46,273 nt of DNA from an uncultured Bacteroides sp. (GTDB lineage: Bacteria; Bacteroidota; Bacteroidia; Bacteroidales; Bacteroidaceae): NCBI GenBank assembly GCA_946628545.1, contig CAMOWU010000014.1, positions 1-46,273 on the forward strand, given 5' to 3'. The notes below the pieces were generated by a model. The model made no database searches, was not told the origin of the DNA, and was given only the letters and a program-made list of their open reading frames with translations. The position numbers and the translations under genes were made by a program. Shown piece by piece: positions 15,586 through 24,372 of the stretch (positions are counted from its first letter, which is position 1; every line of letters starts with the position of its first letter).

Positions 15586-17897
15586 TCAAGCATAATCACA
15601 TACTCTTGGCTTTGGCCACATCAATCCTACTTTTGGCTTGCTCCACGACCAGCAACCTTCCAGAGGATGAGTACCTCTACGACGGTATCAAGAAGGTGAC
15701 TATCGAGGGCGATAAGTCAGCAGAGTTCAATGCAGAGGCCATCACCGAGATGAAGGCAGCGTTAGCCTACGCCCCCAACAATTCTTTCATGGGCAGTTCC
15801 TATTATCGTTTTCCTTTGCCCATCGGCTTATGGGTTCACAACAGTCTGGTCAACAAAGATCGTAATGGCTTTGAGAACTGGGTTTACAATTCCTTTGGTC
15901 GCACCCCCGTGACCATTTCGGCAGTGAACCCCACCACACGTGCAAGAGTGGCAGAGAACACTTTGAAGAACTATGGTTATTTCAACGCTGAAGTGAATCA
16001 CAAATTGGTGGGACAGAAAGACCCCCGGAAGCAGAAAATCAGCTACGACGTGAAACTGGGCGAAGCCTACCACCTCGACTCGGTGAAATACGGTTTCAGG
16101 GGATTGGAGGACAGTATTGTACAGGCCAACTGGAAAGACCGCAAGTTCAAACGCGGCGACCAGTTCAATGTGACCAAGCTTGAGGAAGAGCGTCAGCGCA
16201 TTGTGAACGACTTCCGCAACAACGGTCTCTTCAGCTATCGCCCTGAGTACATCACCTACCTTGCCGACTCCATCAAGACCCCTAAGAAAGTGTGGTTGGT
16301 GGTTGTTCCAGACCTTTCTGTTCCGGAGAAAGCCCACCGACAATACACCATAGGCAATCTGACAATGGCCATTCGCAAAAGCGGTTCCTACCAGCAGCTG
16401 ACCGACACTTTCCGTCGTCGCACGTTCACCATGCTCTACAACGGCGATAAACGTCCCATCTCTCCCATGGCTGTTTTCCGCAACATGAGTTTCCGTCGCG
16501 GCCAGCTTTTCAGCCAGAAGAATTTCGACAGTTCCTTGCGTGGTATCACCGGCATGGGGCTGTTCCGCAATGTCCAGTTCTCCTATACCCCTCGCGACAC
16601 AACCGACACTTGTTCCGTCATAGACATCCGTCTCGACGCCACGATGGACAAGCTCATCGACAGCGAATTTGGCTTCAACATCACCCAGAAGAGCAACGCA
16701 CAGATAGGTCCGAATGCCACTTGGTCGATTACCAAGCGCAACGCCTTCGGTCATGCCGAGACTTTCATCATCAAGCTCAAGGGAGCCTATGAATGGCAGA
16801 CAGGCAAGCGTCGCCGCAATAATGACGGTACCCGCATCGACTCCTACGAATGGGGCATAGAGGCTTCTCTGACCTATCCTCGCATCATGTTCCCCTGGCT
16901 CAACAGGGCGATACTCCGTTACCCAGCCACTACCACCTTCAAGTTTTCCATCGACCAGTTGCGCCGTTCAGGCTACTACAATCTGCTGTCGATGAACACC
17001 AGTGTAAACTATTTCATCCAGGGCTCTCGCTACATTTCGCACTCCATCACTCCATTCATGGTGACTCAGAACAAGTTGATCTACTCATCAGAGAAATTCG
17101 ACTCCATCGCGAGCAAGAACCAAGCCCTCTTTGTGACAGTCCGCGACCAGTTGATTCCCGCCATGCAGTACACGTACAGGTTCGACAACACATTTTCGAA
17201 GACCCGTCGTTCCACTGTTCTTTTTGAGGCATCGATAAAAGAAGCCGGCAACTTGACCAGCGCTATTTCCACCCTTTTTGGCAAGCGTTTCGACGAGCGC
17301 GACAAGATGCTCCTTCGCACTCCTTACTCTCAGTTCACGAAGCTCACCTTGGACCTACGTCGCTACATCCACTTGTCTGACCATTCCCAGCTGGCCCTTC
17401 GTCTGTTCACTGGTGCTATTTGGAGCTATGGAAACTCCACTGTAGCCCCTTACACCGAGCAGTTCTATGTAGGTGGTGCCAACGACATCAGAGCATTCAC
17501 TGTCCGTTCTATTGGTCCTGGCCGTTATTATGACTACGATAATAAAGGCACCTACCTTGATCAGGCTGGTGACTTCAAGCTGGAATTCAATGCCGAATAC
17601 CGATTCCGCTGGGTGAGCAATTTCTATGGTGCCGTTTTCCTCGACGCTGGTAATGTGTGGCTGATGCGTGGCGACGATGGTCATCCTGGCGGTGAGATTA
17701 CCCGTTCGAAGTTTTTCAAAGACATTGCCTTGGGCACAGGCTTCGGTGTTCGTTACGACTTGGAGTTTCTCATCCTCCGCTTGGACTGGGGTATAGGAAT
17801 CCACGCCCCTTACGACACTGGCAAACGCGGCTACTACAACATCCCGAAGTTTTGGAAAGGCACGGGCATCCACTTCGCCGTAGGATATCCTTTCTGA
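15582..17897 (+). CDS. tamL: TamL: lipoprotein-type BamA/TamA-family outer-membrane protein
   Basis: This 771-residue protein has a lipobox: hydrophobic residues 7-19 then LLLAC with Cys20. It would therefore be a lipoprotein, unlike proteobacterial TamA, which matches the Bacteroidota variant TamL. POTRA-like segments fill about residues 30-350, for example TLKNYGYFNAEV and GITGMGLFRNVQF. The C-terminal half is an Omp85 beta barrel with the signature region IRAFTVRSIGPGRY and a C-terminal Phe (HFAVGYPF). It is co-translated with tamB through a 4-nt overlap, and a strong terminator follows. It would act in the outer membrane together with TamB. Confidence 0.9.
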   Translation: MIKHNHILLALATSILLLACSTTSNLPEDEYLYDGIKKVTIEGDKSAEFNAEAITEMKAALAYAPNNSFMGSSYYRFPLPIGLWVHNSLVNKDRNGFENWVYNSFGRTPVTISAVNPTTRARVAENTLKNYGYFNAEVNHKLVGQKDPRKQKISYDVKLGEAYHLDSVKYGFRGLEDSIVQANWKDRKFKRGDQFNVTKLEEERQRIVNDFRNNGLFSYRPEYITYLADSIKTPKKVWLVVVPDLSVPEKAHRQYTIGNLTMAIRKSGSYQQLTDTFRRRTFTMLYNGDKRPISPMAVFRNMSFRRGQLFSQKNFDSSLRGITGMGLFRNVQFSYTPRDTTDTCSVIDIRLDATMDKLIDSEFGFNITQKSNAQIGPNATWSITKRNAFGHAETFIIKLKGAYEWQTGKRRRNNDGTRIDSYEWGIEASLTYPRIMFPWLNRAILRYPATTTFKFSIDQLRRSGYYNLLSMNTSVNYFIQGSRYISHSITPFMVTQNKLIYSSEKFDSIASKNQALFVTVRDQLIPAMQYTYRFDNTFSKTRRSTVLFEASIKEAGNLTSAISTLFGKRFDERDKMLLRTPYSQFTKLTLDLRRYIHLSDHSQLALRLFTGAIWSYGNSTVAPYTEQFYVGGANDIRAFTVRSIGPGRYYDYDNKGTYLDQAGDFKLEFNAEYRFRWVSNFYGAVFLDAGNVWLMRGDDGHPGGEITRSKFFKDIALGTGFGVRYDLEFLILRLDWGIGIHAPYDTGKRGYYNIPKFWKGTGIHFAVGYPF

Positions 17898-17907
17898 GCC
17901 CCTTTTG

Positions 17908-17955
17908 AACCCAAAAACGTCCCATGCCGCATTACGGCATGGGACATTTTGGGTT
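17908..17955. terminator. Bidirectional terminator between tamL and the glycan genes
   Basis: A perfect 11-bp GC-rich stem pairs 17919-17929 with 17935-17945. After a short internal mismatch it continues with CCCAAAA pairing to TTTTGGG. A/T runs flank both sides, so it can end tamL transcription and that of the convergent gene at 17999. Confidence 0.9.
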
Positions 17956-17998
17956 TCAACATTCTCCCCCCTGTCATTCATCCATTGGGGCACCGATT

Positions 17999-19075
17999 TC
18001 AGAGAAGCTTTATCACTGTTTCCACCATAGTTTTTTCATCGAATCTTTTAGAGCATCCCAAAGCATTGGCAGACAATCGTTTATACAGATTTCTATCATT
18101 AAGCATAAGGTCGATATGTTCAGCGATTTTGTCCAGATTCTGCACATCGATTTTATATCCATTCCATCCATCCTCCACCATTTCCGCAATTCCCCCTACA
18201 GTAGGCACGATGACAGGCAGTCCGGTGCTCATAGCCTCCAACGCAGTCAGTCCGAAAGTCTCAACAAACAAGTTTTTGTGAGAAAGATTCAAGACGATAG
18301 ATGCCTTGTTGTAGAGTGGCGCCACATCCTCAACCCTCGACATGAGAGTCAAGTTCTCCGTTATCTTTAGCTTCTCGTTAATGATGAAATGTTTGATTTC
18401 ATCTGCCGAGTTGTTCAAGACCAAGCGGAACTGGTATTCTGGAAGCATTTCAGCCAGTGTGATGAACTCCTTGGTTCCCTTGTAGAGTTTGAGTGTCGCC
18501 AACATCAGTATGGTTTTATAGCCGTAAGTTCTGTCAGCGTCGGGGTGTACTCGCTGTAGGAATCTTTCATCCAAGGCGTTGGGTATCACCAGAACGTTCT
18601 TTTCCATTTTGAGCATTGTCCGTTGGTATTCGGACACACAGATGATTTTGGAAGCCAACATTTTCATAGCCCTTGCCAACATACGGTAAGCCGTGCTCTT
18701 GACGAAAGCATTTTCATGGTAATGATACACCACTTTTTTACCCATAAGCCTTCCAGCAAGAGCTGGTCCGATGGGTAGCAAAGTGTTGACGTAGAAAGTG
18801 TTTTTGGTGAAAATATATCTGAAGGCGAAGAAGAATGTGTATATTTGAACAGCCACATATCGTAATCCTGTCAGCAATTTGTTTTGCGAGAAATGATAGT
18901 TATAGTGGTGTATTTTCATATTAGGGTACGAGCTGATATCCTCAAGCACGCCTCCTTGTGAGGAGATAAGATCGACTTTGTATCCTCTTTTCAGTATTCC
19001 CTCCAGTACCCGTTTGAGCACCATTGGGCTTCCACTGAAATCGTTCAATAGATGGAAACAGATGATGTGTTTCAT
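17999..19075 (-). CDS. GT4-family glycosyltransferase
   Basis: This 358-residue protein has the GT-B fold pattern of GT4. The N-terminal half contains a Gly-poor acceptor region (HLLNDFSGSPMVLKRVLEG). The C-terminal half shows the nucleotide-sugar motif around ETFGLTALEAMSTGLPVIVP, with the E-x7-E pair, followed by GGIAEMVEDGWNGY. It is cytoplasmic, likely peripheral to the membrane. Its start overlaps the stop of the upstream kinase-like gene (ATGA). The donor and acceptor sugars cannot be told. It is the last gene of the leftward glycan cluster. Confidence 0.88.
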   Translation of the reverse strand: MKHIICFHLLNDFSGSPMVLKRVLEGILKRGYKVDLISSQGGVLEDISSYPNMKIHHYNYHFSQNKLLTGLRYVAVQIYTFFFAFRYIFTKNTFYVNTLLPIGPALAGRLMGKKVVYHYHENAFVKSTAYRMLARAMKMLASKIICVSEYQRTMLKMEKNVLVIPNALDERFLQRVHPDADRTYGYKTILMLATLKLYKGTKEFITLAEMLPEYQFRLVLNNSADEIKHFIINEKLKITENLTLMSRVEDVAPLYNKASIVLNLSHKNLFVETFGLTALEAMSTGLPVIVPTVGGIAEMVEDGWNGYKIDVQNLDKIAEHIDLMLNDRNLYKRLSANALGCSKRFDEKTMVETVIKLL

Positions 19076-20160
19076 GTATTCATTTGTTTATTAGTAAATA
19101 TCAATAATTCAATCCAGATTTTCATGCAAGAATTCATGGCCTCGTCATATATGCCTTTTTCCCGCAGTGTGTATCGCGCTATGATGTCGATGAGATACAT
19201 CTGAAGCGACTCTGGCTCCGCCCATTTTTCATCACTTCTCAAAGTATTGATGATTTGCTCAGCATTCAGATGCTGTTCAAAAATAGCTGTTTGTGTGAAG
19301 AAATGACATTTGTCTAGTCCTTTGGGATAAGTGAGGTGGGCATACTCCCAGTCAAAGACAAACAATCTGCCGTTTTCGACAAACATATTCCAAGGCGTGA
19401 AGTCTCCATGACAGGCAACAGTCTCCACTTCTGCCCCTTGATATCTCTCCAACAATTGATCCACCAGCGTGATGTAGAGGTCTCTGTCAATAGAGTTTGT
19501 CAACCAGTGCTGTTGTCTCCTGACGTTCTGCAGAGTAGCGTAGAAGTCAGTATTCTCGAATCTCGTTTTCTTGCTTGTAGCTTTATAGAGTTGATTGACG
19601 AAAGCTTCGGTCAAGTCGTTCCATTGGTGTAGAGGTTGGGAATTCAGCGTTTTGTCGGTTGTTTGCACAAACAAATATTGTCCATTTGTCAAGCATTTGT
19701 TCATCAAGCATTTAGGCGCCCCTTTCACTTTCATCCTGTCCAATTCTTGCAGGACAATCTGCTCCTGCTTGAAAAGTTCGCTTACCTCCTTCTTTTCCGT
19801 CAGTCTGCAATAGCCCAGTATGTGCTGTTTGTGATAGACTTGTATGGTGGTTTTCTGATGAACAGAAGGTGTTCCGTAGAAGAAGGCAAAATCGAGTTCT
19901 TGATTGTTGAAGAGTCTCTGACACTCCCTTTTGAGTTCATCAGCAATCTGGATGTCCACCAATTCCGCATGCGCCAACCTTCTGGCAAGTGGTATCATGT
20001 GCACGCAGGAAAAGAGTCTTTTCAGCATTTTCCCCTTCCATCCGCTGGGTTGGTATAGAGCGAATGCCGTCGGAAGACTTCCTGAGGGTAAGTCCCAGAC
20101 CTTGTTGTCAGCATTCGTTATTCTGTAGTAGCGCATGGTATTGATGGCTGCAGACCGCAT
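19072..20160 (-). CDS. APH/choline-kinase-like phosphotransferase in the glycan cluster
   Basis: This 362-residue protein carries the catalytic loop of aminoglycoside phosphotransferase/choline kinase-like enzymes: CHGDFTPWN with His251, Asp253 and Asn258. The metal-binding Asp270 follows in VFDWEYAH. The N-lobe is divergent and has no clear nucleotide-binding loop. Starts are possible at 20160 or 20136 (MRYYRITNADN). The gene is translationally coupled to the GT4 at 17999, so a role in modifying a glycan, a lipid-linked intermediate or a sugar is more likely than drug resistance. Small molecule and direction are unknown. Confidence 0.72.
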   Translation of the reverse strand: MRSAAINTMRYYRITNADNKVWDLPSGSLPTAFALYQPSGWKGKMLKRLFSCVHMIPLARRLAHAELVDIQIADELKRECQRLFNNQELDFAFFYGTPSVHQKTTIQVYHKQHILGYCRLTEKKEVSELFKQEQIVLQELDRMKVKGAPKCLMNKCLTNGQYLFVQTTDKTLNSQPLHQWNDLTEAFVNQLYKATSKKTRFENTDFYATLQNVRRQQHWLTNSIDRDLYITLVDQLLERYQGAEVETVACHGDFTPWNMFVENGRLFVFDWEYAHLTYPKGLDKCHFFTQTAIFEQHLNAEQIINTLRSDEKWAEPESLQMYLIDIIARYTLREKGIYDEAMNSCMKIWIELLIFTNKQMNT

Positions 20161-20188
20161 TGGTGCTGCGTCAATGTGTTGATTTTGC

Positions 20189-20227
20189 GAGAAAGCAGCC
20201 CATTGTATTCCAACAAGCTGCTTTCTC
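20189..20227. terminator. Hairpin downstream of the OmpA-family gene
   Basis: The perfect 11-bp arms GAGAAAGCAGC (20189-20199) and GCTGCTTTCTC (20217-20227) enclose a 17-nt loop, 45 nt after the ompA-like stop on the minus strand. There is no convincing T run, so it may be an attenuating terminator or an RNA-stabilising end. Confidence 0.45.
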
Positions 20228-20271
20228 CCCTTATTTATTCAGTTAGACAGTATTCTTTGCTTTATGTTCGC

Positions 20272-21525
20272 TTATTTCACCTCTGAGATGATTACAGAAC
20301 GTGAGAGCTGTGGATCGTCGTAGAACATATTCTCCACTCCACCCTTGTCGTCGAGAACGATTTGCGAAGCTGGAACTCCAAACTCTTCAGTCAGGATTCT
20401 GAACACGTTCTTTGCACGGTTCTTAGCGAGGTATTCGTTACGTTTCACGCTACCCGTGTATTTGTCGGCATAACCCACAACATTGTACTTCTTGTCGGGT
20501 GTAGCTTTCATCATTTCAGCAACCGTCTTGAGGTTGACGAGCTCTCTGTTCTGCACATTTGTCTTGTCGATTTTGAAGTTGACGAGGTATGGGAATGTGA
20601 TGACTTCCTTTCCTGTGTCATACTTTCTGTTGCGCAGTTCGTTGTTCTCGTTTCTGAGTTTGTTGATTTCGTTGTTGAGTCGGTTGATTTCGGTTTTGTC
20701 CTCGTAGAATTCTCTGACGCTCTTGCTCTTGTCCCATCCCTGCTTGCCGATGCGGTATGTGAGTCCAAGAGTCACACCAGCCATTCCGTCGAAGTCCTCG
20801 TTCTGTCCGTCCTGTCCATTGATGGTCCATCCTGAGATTTCTCCATCGACATCGTCGTCGAAGATGCTTCCTCTAAAAGTGAGGTTGAGGTCCCATCTGC
20901 TGGCCAGTCTGAACTTGTTGATCAATCCAGCGTGGAAAGACACGCTGTTTGATTTGTTGTCATCATGTCCGTAGCTGTGGAAATAACCTACTCCTACGTA
21001 TGGGATGAGGTTGTAGAAGCGTTTTTCGTTGTATCCGCAGAGCAGGTTGCTGAGGTTGAAGAGCACATCAGCGTGGAAGTTGAAGAATTCTGCGTCCTGC
21101 TTGTAGAGTGTAGCATTGCCCTCATACTTTTTTCTGAGTTCAGCGCGTTCGTTAGTTTTCCAGTGGGCAGCCTGATATGCGTCCATGTATGTACCTTTCA
21201 GCTTGAAGCCCGAGTAAGACACTTGCACACCGATTCCAGGCGTGAACCATTTACCGACGCTTGCATCGATAGCAGGAGCAATTCTGTCTCCGAACTTCAT
21301 GTACTTGTCAAGGTCGCCGAGGAATATCTGTGCACCTCCATTAGCGTTGATGAACCAGTTGTTCCAGAATCGGTTGGTAACAACCTTGTACTTATCTTGA
21401 CTCACGGTAGTTTCGATTCTGCCATTGGCAGTTTCTTCTACTGTAGTCACCACTTGTGAATCCTGTGCCACAGCATTCAACGTCATTGCAGAAACAGCAA
21501 TGAAAGAGAGTAAGAACTTTCTCAT
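20272..21525 (-). CDS. OmpA-family outer-membrane protein
   Basis: This 417-residue protein has a signal peptide (MRKFLLSFIAVSAMTLNAVA, cleavage after Ala20). An N-terminal beta-barrel region (about 50-260) contains alternating aromatic strands such as PYVGVGYFHSYGHDD and GVTLGLTYRIG. A short Asn/Glu/Arg-rich coiled coil spans about 277-300 (INRLNNEINKLRNENNELRN). A peptidoglycan-binding OmpA domain covers about 310-417, including VVGYADKYTGS and NEYLAKNRAKNVFRIL. It ties the outer membrane to the wall. It sits between glycan genes but is not obviously part of glycan synthesis. The 75-nt upstream gap shows no clear promoter. Confidence 0.92.
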   Translation of the reverse strand: MRKFLLSFIAVSAMTLNAVAQDSQVVTTVEETANGRIETTVSQDKYKVVTNRFWNNWFINANGGAQIFLGDLDKYMKFGDRIAPAIDASVGKWFTPGIGVQVSYSGFKLKGTYMDAYQAAHWKTNERAELRKKYEGNATLYKQDAEFFNFHADVLFNLSNLLCGYNEKRFYNLIPYVGVGYFHSYGHDDNKSNSVSFHAGLINKFRLASRWDLNLTFRGSIFDDDVDGEISGWTINGQDGQNEDFDGMAGVTLGLTYRIGKQGWDKSKSVREFYEDKTEINRLNNEINKLRNENNELRNRKYDTGKEVITFPYLVNFKIDKTNVQNRELVNLKTVAEMMKATPDKKYNVVGYADKYTGSVKRNEYLAKNRAKNVFRILTEEFGVPASQIVLDDKGGVENMFYDDPQLSRSVIISEVK

Positions 21526-21599
21526 AAATAGTACTATTTTTTACTTATTCAATCTTCTTTTTCCACGAGGTTGATTATGCCTATAAACATAAATGTCAT

Positions 21600-22868
21600 T
21601 CAGGGTTTTACCTTCGTTCTGTCATTCCAGTCCTCATAAGCTTTTGTGATGACATCTCGGATATCAGCTCCATGTTTTTCCCAGCTCAACTGCTTGGCCA
21701 CGCTCATGGCATTTTCACCAAAATCCTTCCTTAGTTCTGTTTTAGTAAGCATCAGCATTCCTGTTTTCAGCTTATCTATCACCTCTCTTCGGTTTGTCAA
21801 TTCAATCACCACCGCAAAGCTGTCGTCGAAATATCTGCTGTATCCTCCAGTATCGATACAGACTATAGGCTTTCCCATCGCCATGGCATCGAATGCCACA
21901 GTCACGCTTCCTTCTTTGAGGCTTGCATTGACCACCACGTCACTTTCCTCCATTAGTTGTTGGTAGATGTCGATAGTCACTTCCCCTTTGAGTGTCACGC
22001 AATCACAGAGTTTTTTCTGTGCGATGATTTTTTCCAGTTGATTTCGTTCACTTCCCTCCCCTAATATGCAAAGGGTTGTGTTCTCATTCTGTTCGTGCAC
22101 TTTTTCAAAAGCCTCAATGACGAGATCGAATCCTCTCCAGGCATCCAGCCTACCGACAGAAATGAATCGTGTATGATGAGACGGACTAATTGCAAAAGTA
22201 TAATTTTTTTTGTATTCAGGTGCAACATCCGTAAACAAAATTTTGTTTTTATTAGAAAAAAAGCTGATTATTTTCAAAGTTTCCTTAGTTTTGCACAATA
22301 TAAGGTCTGCATTTTGCACTTTTTTCCTCAGTCCAATGTTCCATTTAGCCGTATTTGCCATCATGCGTCTGATGGCTTCAATCAGTTTCCATTTCCATGA
22401 ATAGTGTTTTGTGAAATCTTTCGGTATGGACTCCAATCCTCCGATAGGTCCCCAGATGAAGCATTGTTGTTGTCCGTATTTGCTGACTCTCCAAATTGCA
22501 TTTCCATAAGTGAGGTGGTGAAACACCTGGATGTTCTCTTGCTTCATGGTCCTTTCGACGATTTTGTTGGTCATGATCTGCCAGATGTTGTAGTATGTCC
22601 TCACTCCTCTGAGTCCCTTTTTCCAGAAACGAGCCCATTTGGGTAGGTCGTAGTACAGGAAATGAATGTTGTTGTCTTGTGGATGCTCCTTCATCCACGT
22701 TTCGATGCGCTGCCGGTTGCTCTCCCTTGTCATCACCCACAGTTCGAAGTATTTTGCCATCTCGATGACCCAATGCCAGCCCACTCCGATTTCGCTGCCG
22801 AGTCCAGGCTCACAAGCGTAGGCTGAGACAAAAACTTTCAATTTATTATCAGGACACAAATTATTCAT
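21600..22868 (-). CDS. GT4-family glycosyltransferase
   Basis: This 422-residue GT-B enzyme opens with KVFVSAYACEPGLGSEIGVG, a phosphate-site glycine loop. The donor site includes FISVGRLDAWRGFDLVIEAF, LCILGEGSERNQLE and, near the end, NASLKEGSVTVAFDAMAMGKP. In that last motif the first Glu of the usual E-x7-E is present but its surroundings differ (EGSVTVAFDA), placing Asp where the second Glu normally is. No membrane segment is evident. The role is transfer of a sugar to a lipid-linked glycan; donor and linkage are unknown. Confidence 0.87.
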   Translation of the reverse strand: MNNLCPDNKLKVFVSAYACEPGLGSEIGVGWHWVIEMAKYFELWVMTRESNRQRIETWMKEHPQDNNIHFLYYDLPKWARFWKKGLRGVRTYYNIWQIMTNKIVERTMKQENIQVFHHLTYGNAIWRVSKYGQQQCFIWGPIGGLESIPKDFTKHYSWKWKLIEAIRRMMANTAKWNIGLRKKVQNADLILCKTKETLKIISFFSNKNKILFTDVAPEYKKNYTFAISPSHHTRFISVGRLDAWRGFDLVIEAFEKVHEQNENTTLCILGEGSERNQLEKIIAQKKLCDCVTLKGEVTIDIYQQLMEESDVVVNASLKEGSVTVAFDAMAMGKPIVCIDTGGYSRYFDDSFAVVIELTNRREVIDKLKTGMLMLTKTELRKDFGENAMSVAKQLSWEKHGADIRDVITKAYEDWNDRTKVKP

Positions 22869-22937
22869 GGATGTTATTTATGCAAACAACTTTGAGCTCC
22901 TATATTACAAACGTGTAATTTATTGATTGACTGTGGC

Positions 22938-22961
22938 GGACGCGACACGTCGCGTCCCTAC
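22938..22961. repeat. GC-rich palindromic repeat, copy 1
   Basis: The arms GGACGCGAC and GTCGCGTCC are separated by AC and followed by CTAC. The same 24 nt recur at 32063-32086. Beside copy 1 the complement of ATTGATTGACTGT lies on the left, and copy 2 has CTGTCAATCAAT on its right, so the two copies including flank are inverted to each other. It looks like a REP/MITE-type intergenic repeat. Confidence 0.75.
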
Positions 22962-23008
22962 ATGTGAACAGAATAGTTACTCTGAACGACTTTGCACAAG
23001 TGTGTTTT

Positions 23009-24352
23009 TTAGTGTTGTAGTCGCATGAGGTTTTTGCGGTGCTGCGAGTCGAAGACATGCTGTAGTATGTTGTTGACAGCGTGGTCGGGTGTTGTTTCAT
23101 TCAGTACCTTGAGGTATCCCTTCTTATTGTCCAGGAAATCGATTTTATTGTTGATTTGCTCCACCTCTTCCCTGAGCAGTTCGCCTTTTCTGTTGAGGAT
23201 GGTGTCGGTGGATGCTGTGAGCAAGATATTGTAGTCGAGTGATGGTATGAATATTTTCGCGAACCGGTAGAGGAAGTTAGTAGGCAGGTATATTCTGCTT
23301 CTCCTGCTGTCGCAGATGATGTCGGTGAAGTATCTGTCGAAAACCACCAGCCTTGTGATTCTGGTATGCACCTTGACTCTGATGAAATACCCCAGGATGT
23401 AGTCCACTGTGTAATAGAGAAGTCTGAGCAGCGAGCTCAGTTTGCTTGTTTTTTTTCCTCTGTGCGGTTGTTCGTAGTTTCTGTCCACCTCTTTTTTCAG
23501 TCCTGCCGCCTGCGCCACATCCCCCAAGTTACCAAAGAGGGCAGGTCGGAAGTGCAGATAGACATGTGCCGTTTTGAAGACATCTCCCAGCCTATGCATC
23601 ATCAGTTGGATGACAGTTGTCTTCCCAGCTCCGTCTGGTCCTGTGAATCCGATGGTGAATCCAGTGTTGGAGCATACGTAATTTCGCATGAACGTATAAA
23701 GGAAGCATCCCACATCCTTTGTCAGTCCCCATGGTCTTTTCTTGATGTTGTAAGCTATGGCTCTCCACAGCAGTTTTCTTCCCCCTACCCTGTCTGCTTC
23801 TTCCACCGATGCCACTTGGAATACCTTCTTAAGTTTTTCTTTGACCAGAGGGAGGTGCTGAGCTTTTTCTTTTGTCGATTGGTATTTTTTGGGGTACTCG
23901 CTTCCTACAGCTCGGTTGTAGAGGTATTTATCAAGGAACTGACAATCCACCTCGACGTAGTAGAGGAATCCATTGAATTGCTTATGCTGCAGGAATTCTT
24001 TGGCATCCATGAGTAGAATGCCGAAGACAGAGGTGTTGACGAAGAAGTCCCACTGCACGAGTTCCGTGTTGTTGCCATTGTTGATGGCGCAGACGAAAGT
24101 GATGAGTCGGTCGCTGTTGAGGTACGTGATGATTTTCCATCCCGAGTTGTCGATTAGCCTGATGAGATGTGGCGTGATTTTTCTCAGGCTTTCCTTCGTG
24201 ATGATGATGTCGATGTCCCTGCTTTTATTTTTGTCGGGCAGTCCCTCGTAGTTGCGTAGCACCGCATAGTTGGCTTGTTCGTTGAGCAGGGCGATAACGG
24301 ATGATATATGTTCGGCAGCGGTCGTATTGAGTAGTTTCATAGATGGTGACAT
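23009..24352 (-). CDS. Nucleotidyltransferase-like domain fused to thymidylate-kinase-like domain
   Basis: This 447-residue protein has two parts. The N-terminal region (about 15-150) contains NKSRDIDIIIT with spaced Asp residues, like the nucleotidyltransferase fold of sugar-modifying enzymes. The C-terminal region (about 230-447) is a P-loop kinase resembling thymidylate kinase: GFTGPDGAGKTT with Lys243, then VFDRYFTDI as the DRY-type motif. Such proteins recur in exopolysaccharide loci, where they may phosphorylate a sugar or lipid intermediate rather than dTMP. It is the gene following the broken GT2 at 24373 and is probably in the same operon. The substrate is unknown. Confidence 0.72.
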   Translation of the reverse strand: MSPSMKLLNTTAAEHISSVIALLNEQANYAVLRNYEGLPDKNKSRDIDIIITKESLRKITPHLIRLIDNSGWKIITYLNSDRLITFVCAINNGNNTELVQWDFFVNTSVFGILLMDAKEFLQHKQFNGFLYYVEVDCQFLDKYLYNRAVGSEYPKKYQSTKEKAQHLPLVKEKLKKVFQVASVEEADRVGGRKLLWRAIAYNIKKRPWGLTKDVGCFLYTFMRNYVCSNTGFTIGFTGPDGAGKTTVIQLMMHRLGDVFKTAHVYLHFRPALFGNLGDVAQAAGLKKEVDRNYEQPHRGKKTSKLSSLLRLLYYTVDYILGYFIRVKVHTRITRLVVFDRYFTDIICDSRRSRIYLPTNFLYRFAKIFIPSLDYNILLTASTDTILNRKGELLREEVEQINNKIDFLDNKKGYLKVLNETTPDHAVNNILQHVFDSQHRKNLMRLQH

Positions 24353-24372
24353 TTTAAGGACATTAGTTCACA

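Noticed and set aside
20272-21525. OmpA-family gene as part of the glycan pathway
   Set aside because: Its domains indicate a structural outer-membrane protein. It merely lies between glycan genes, with a hairpin behind it.
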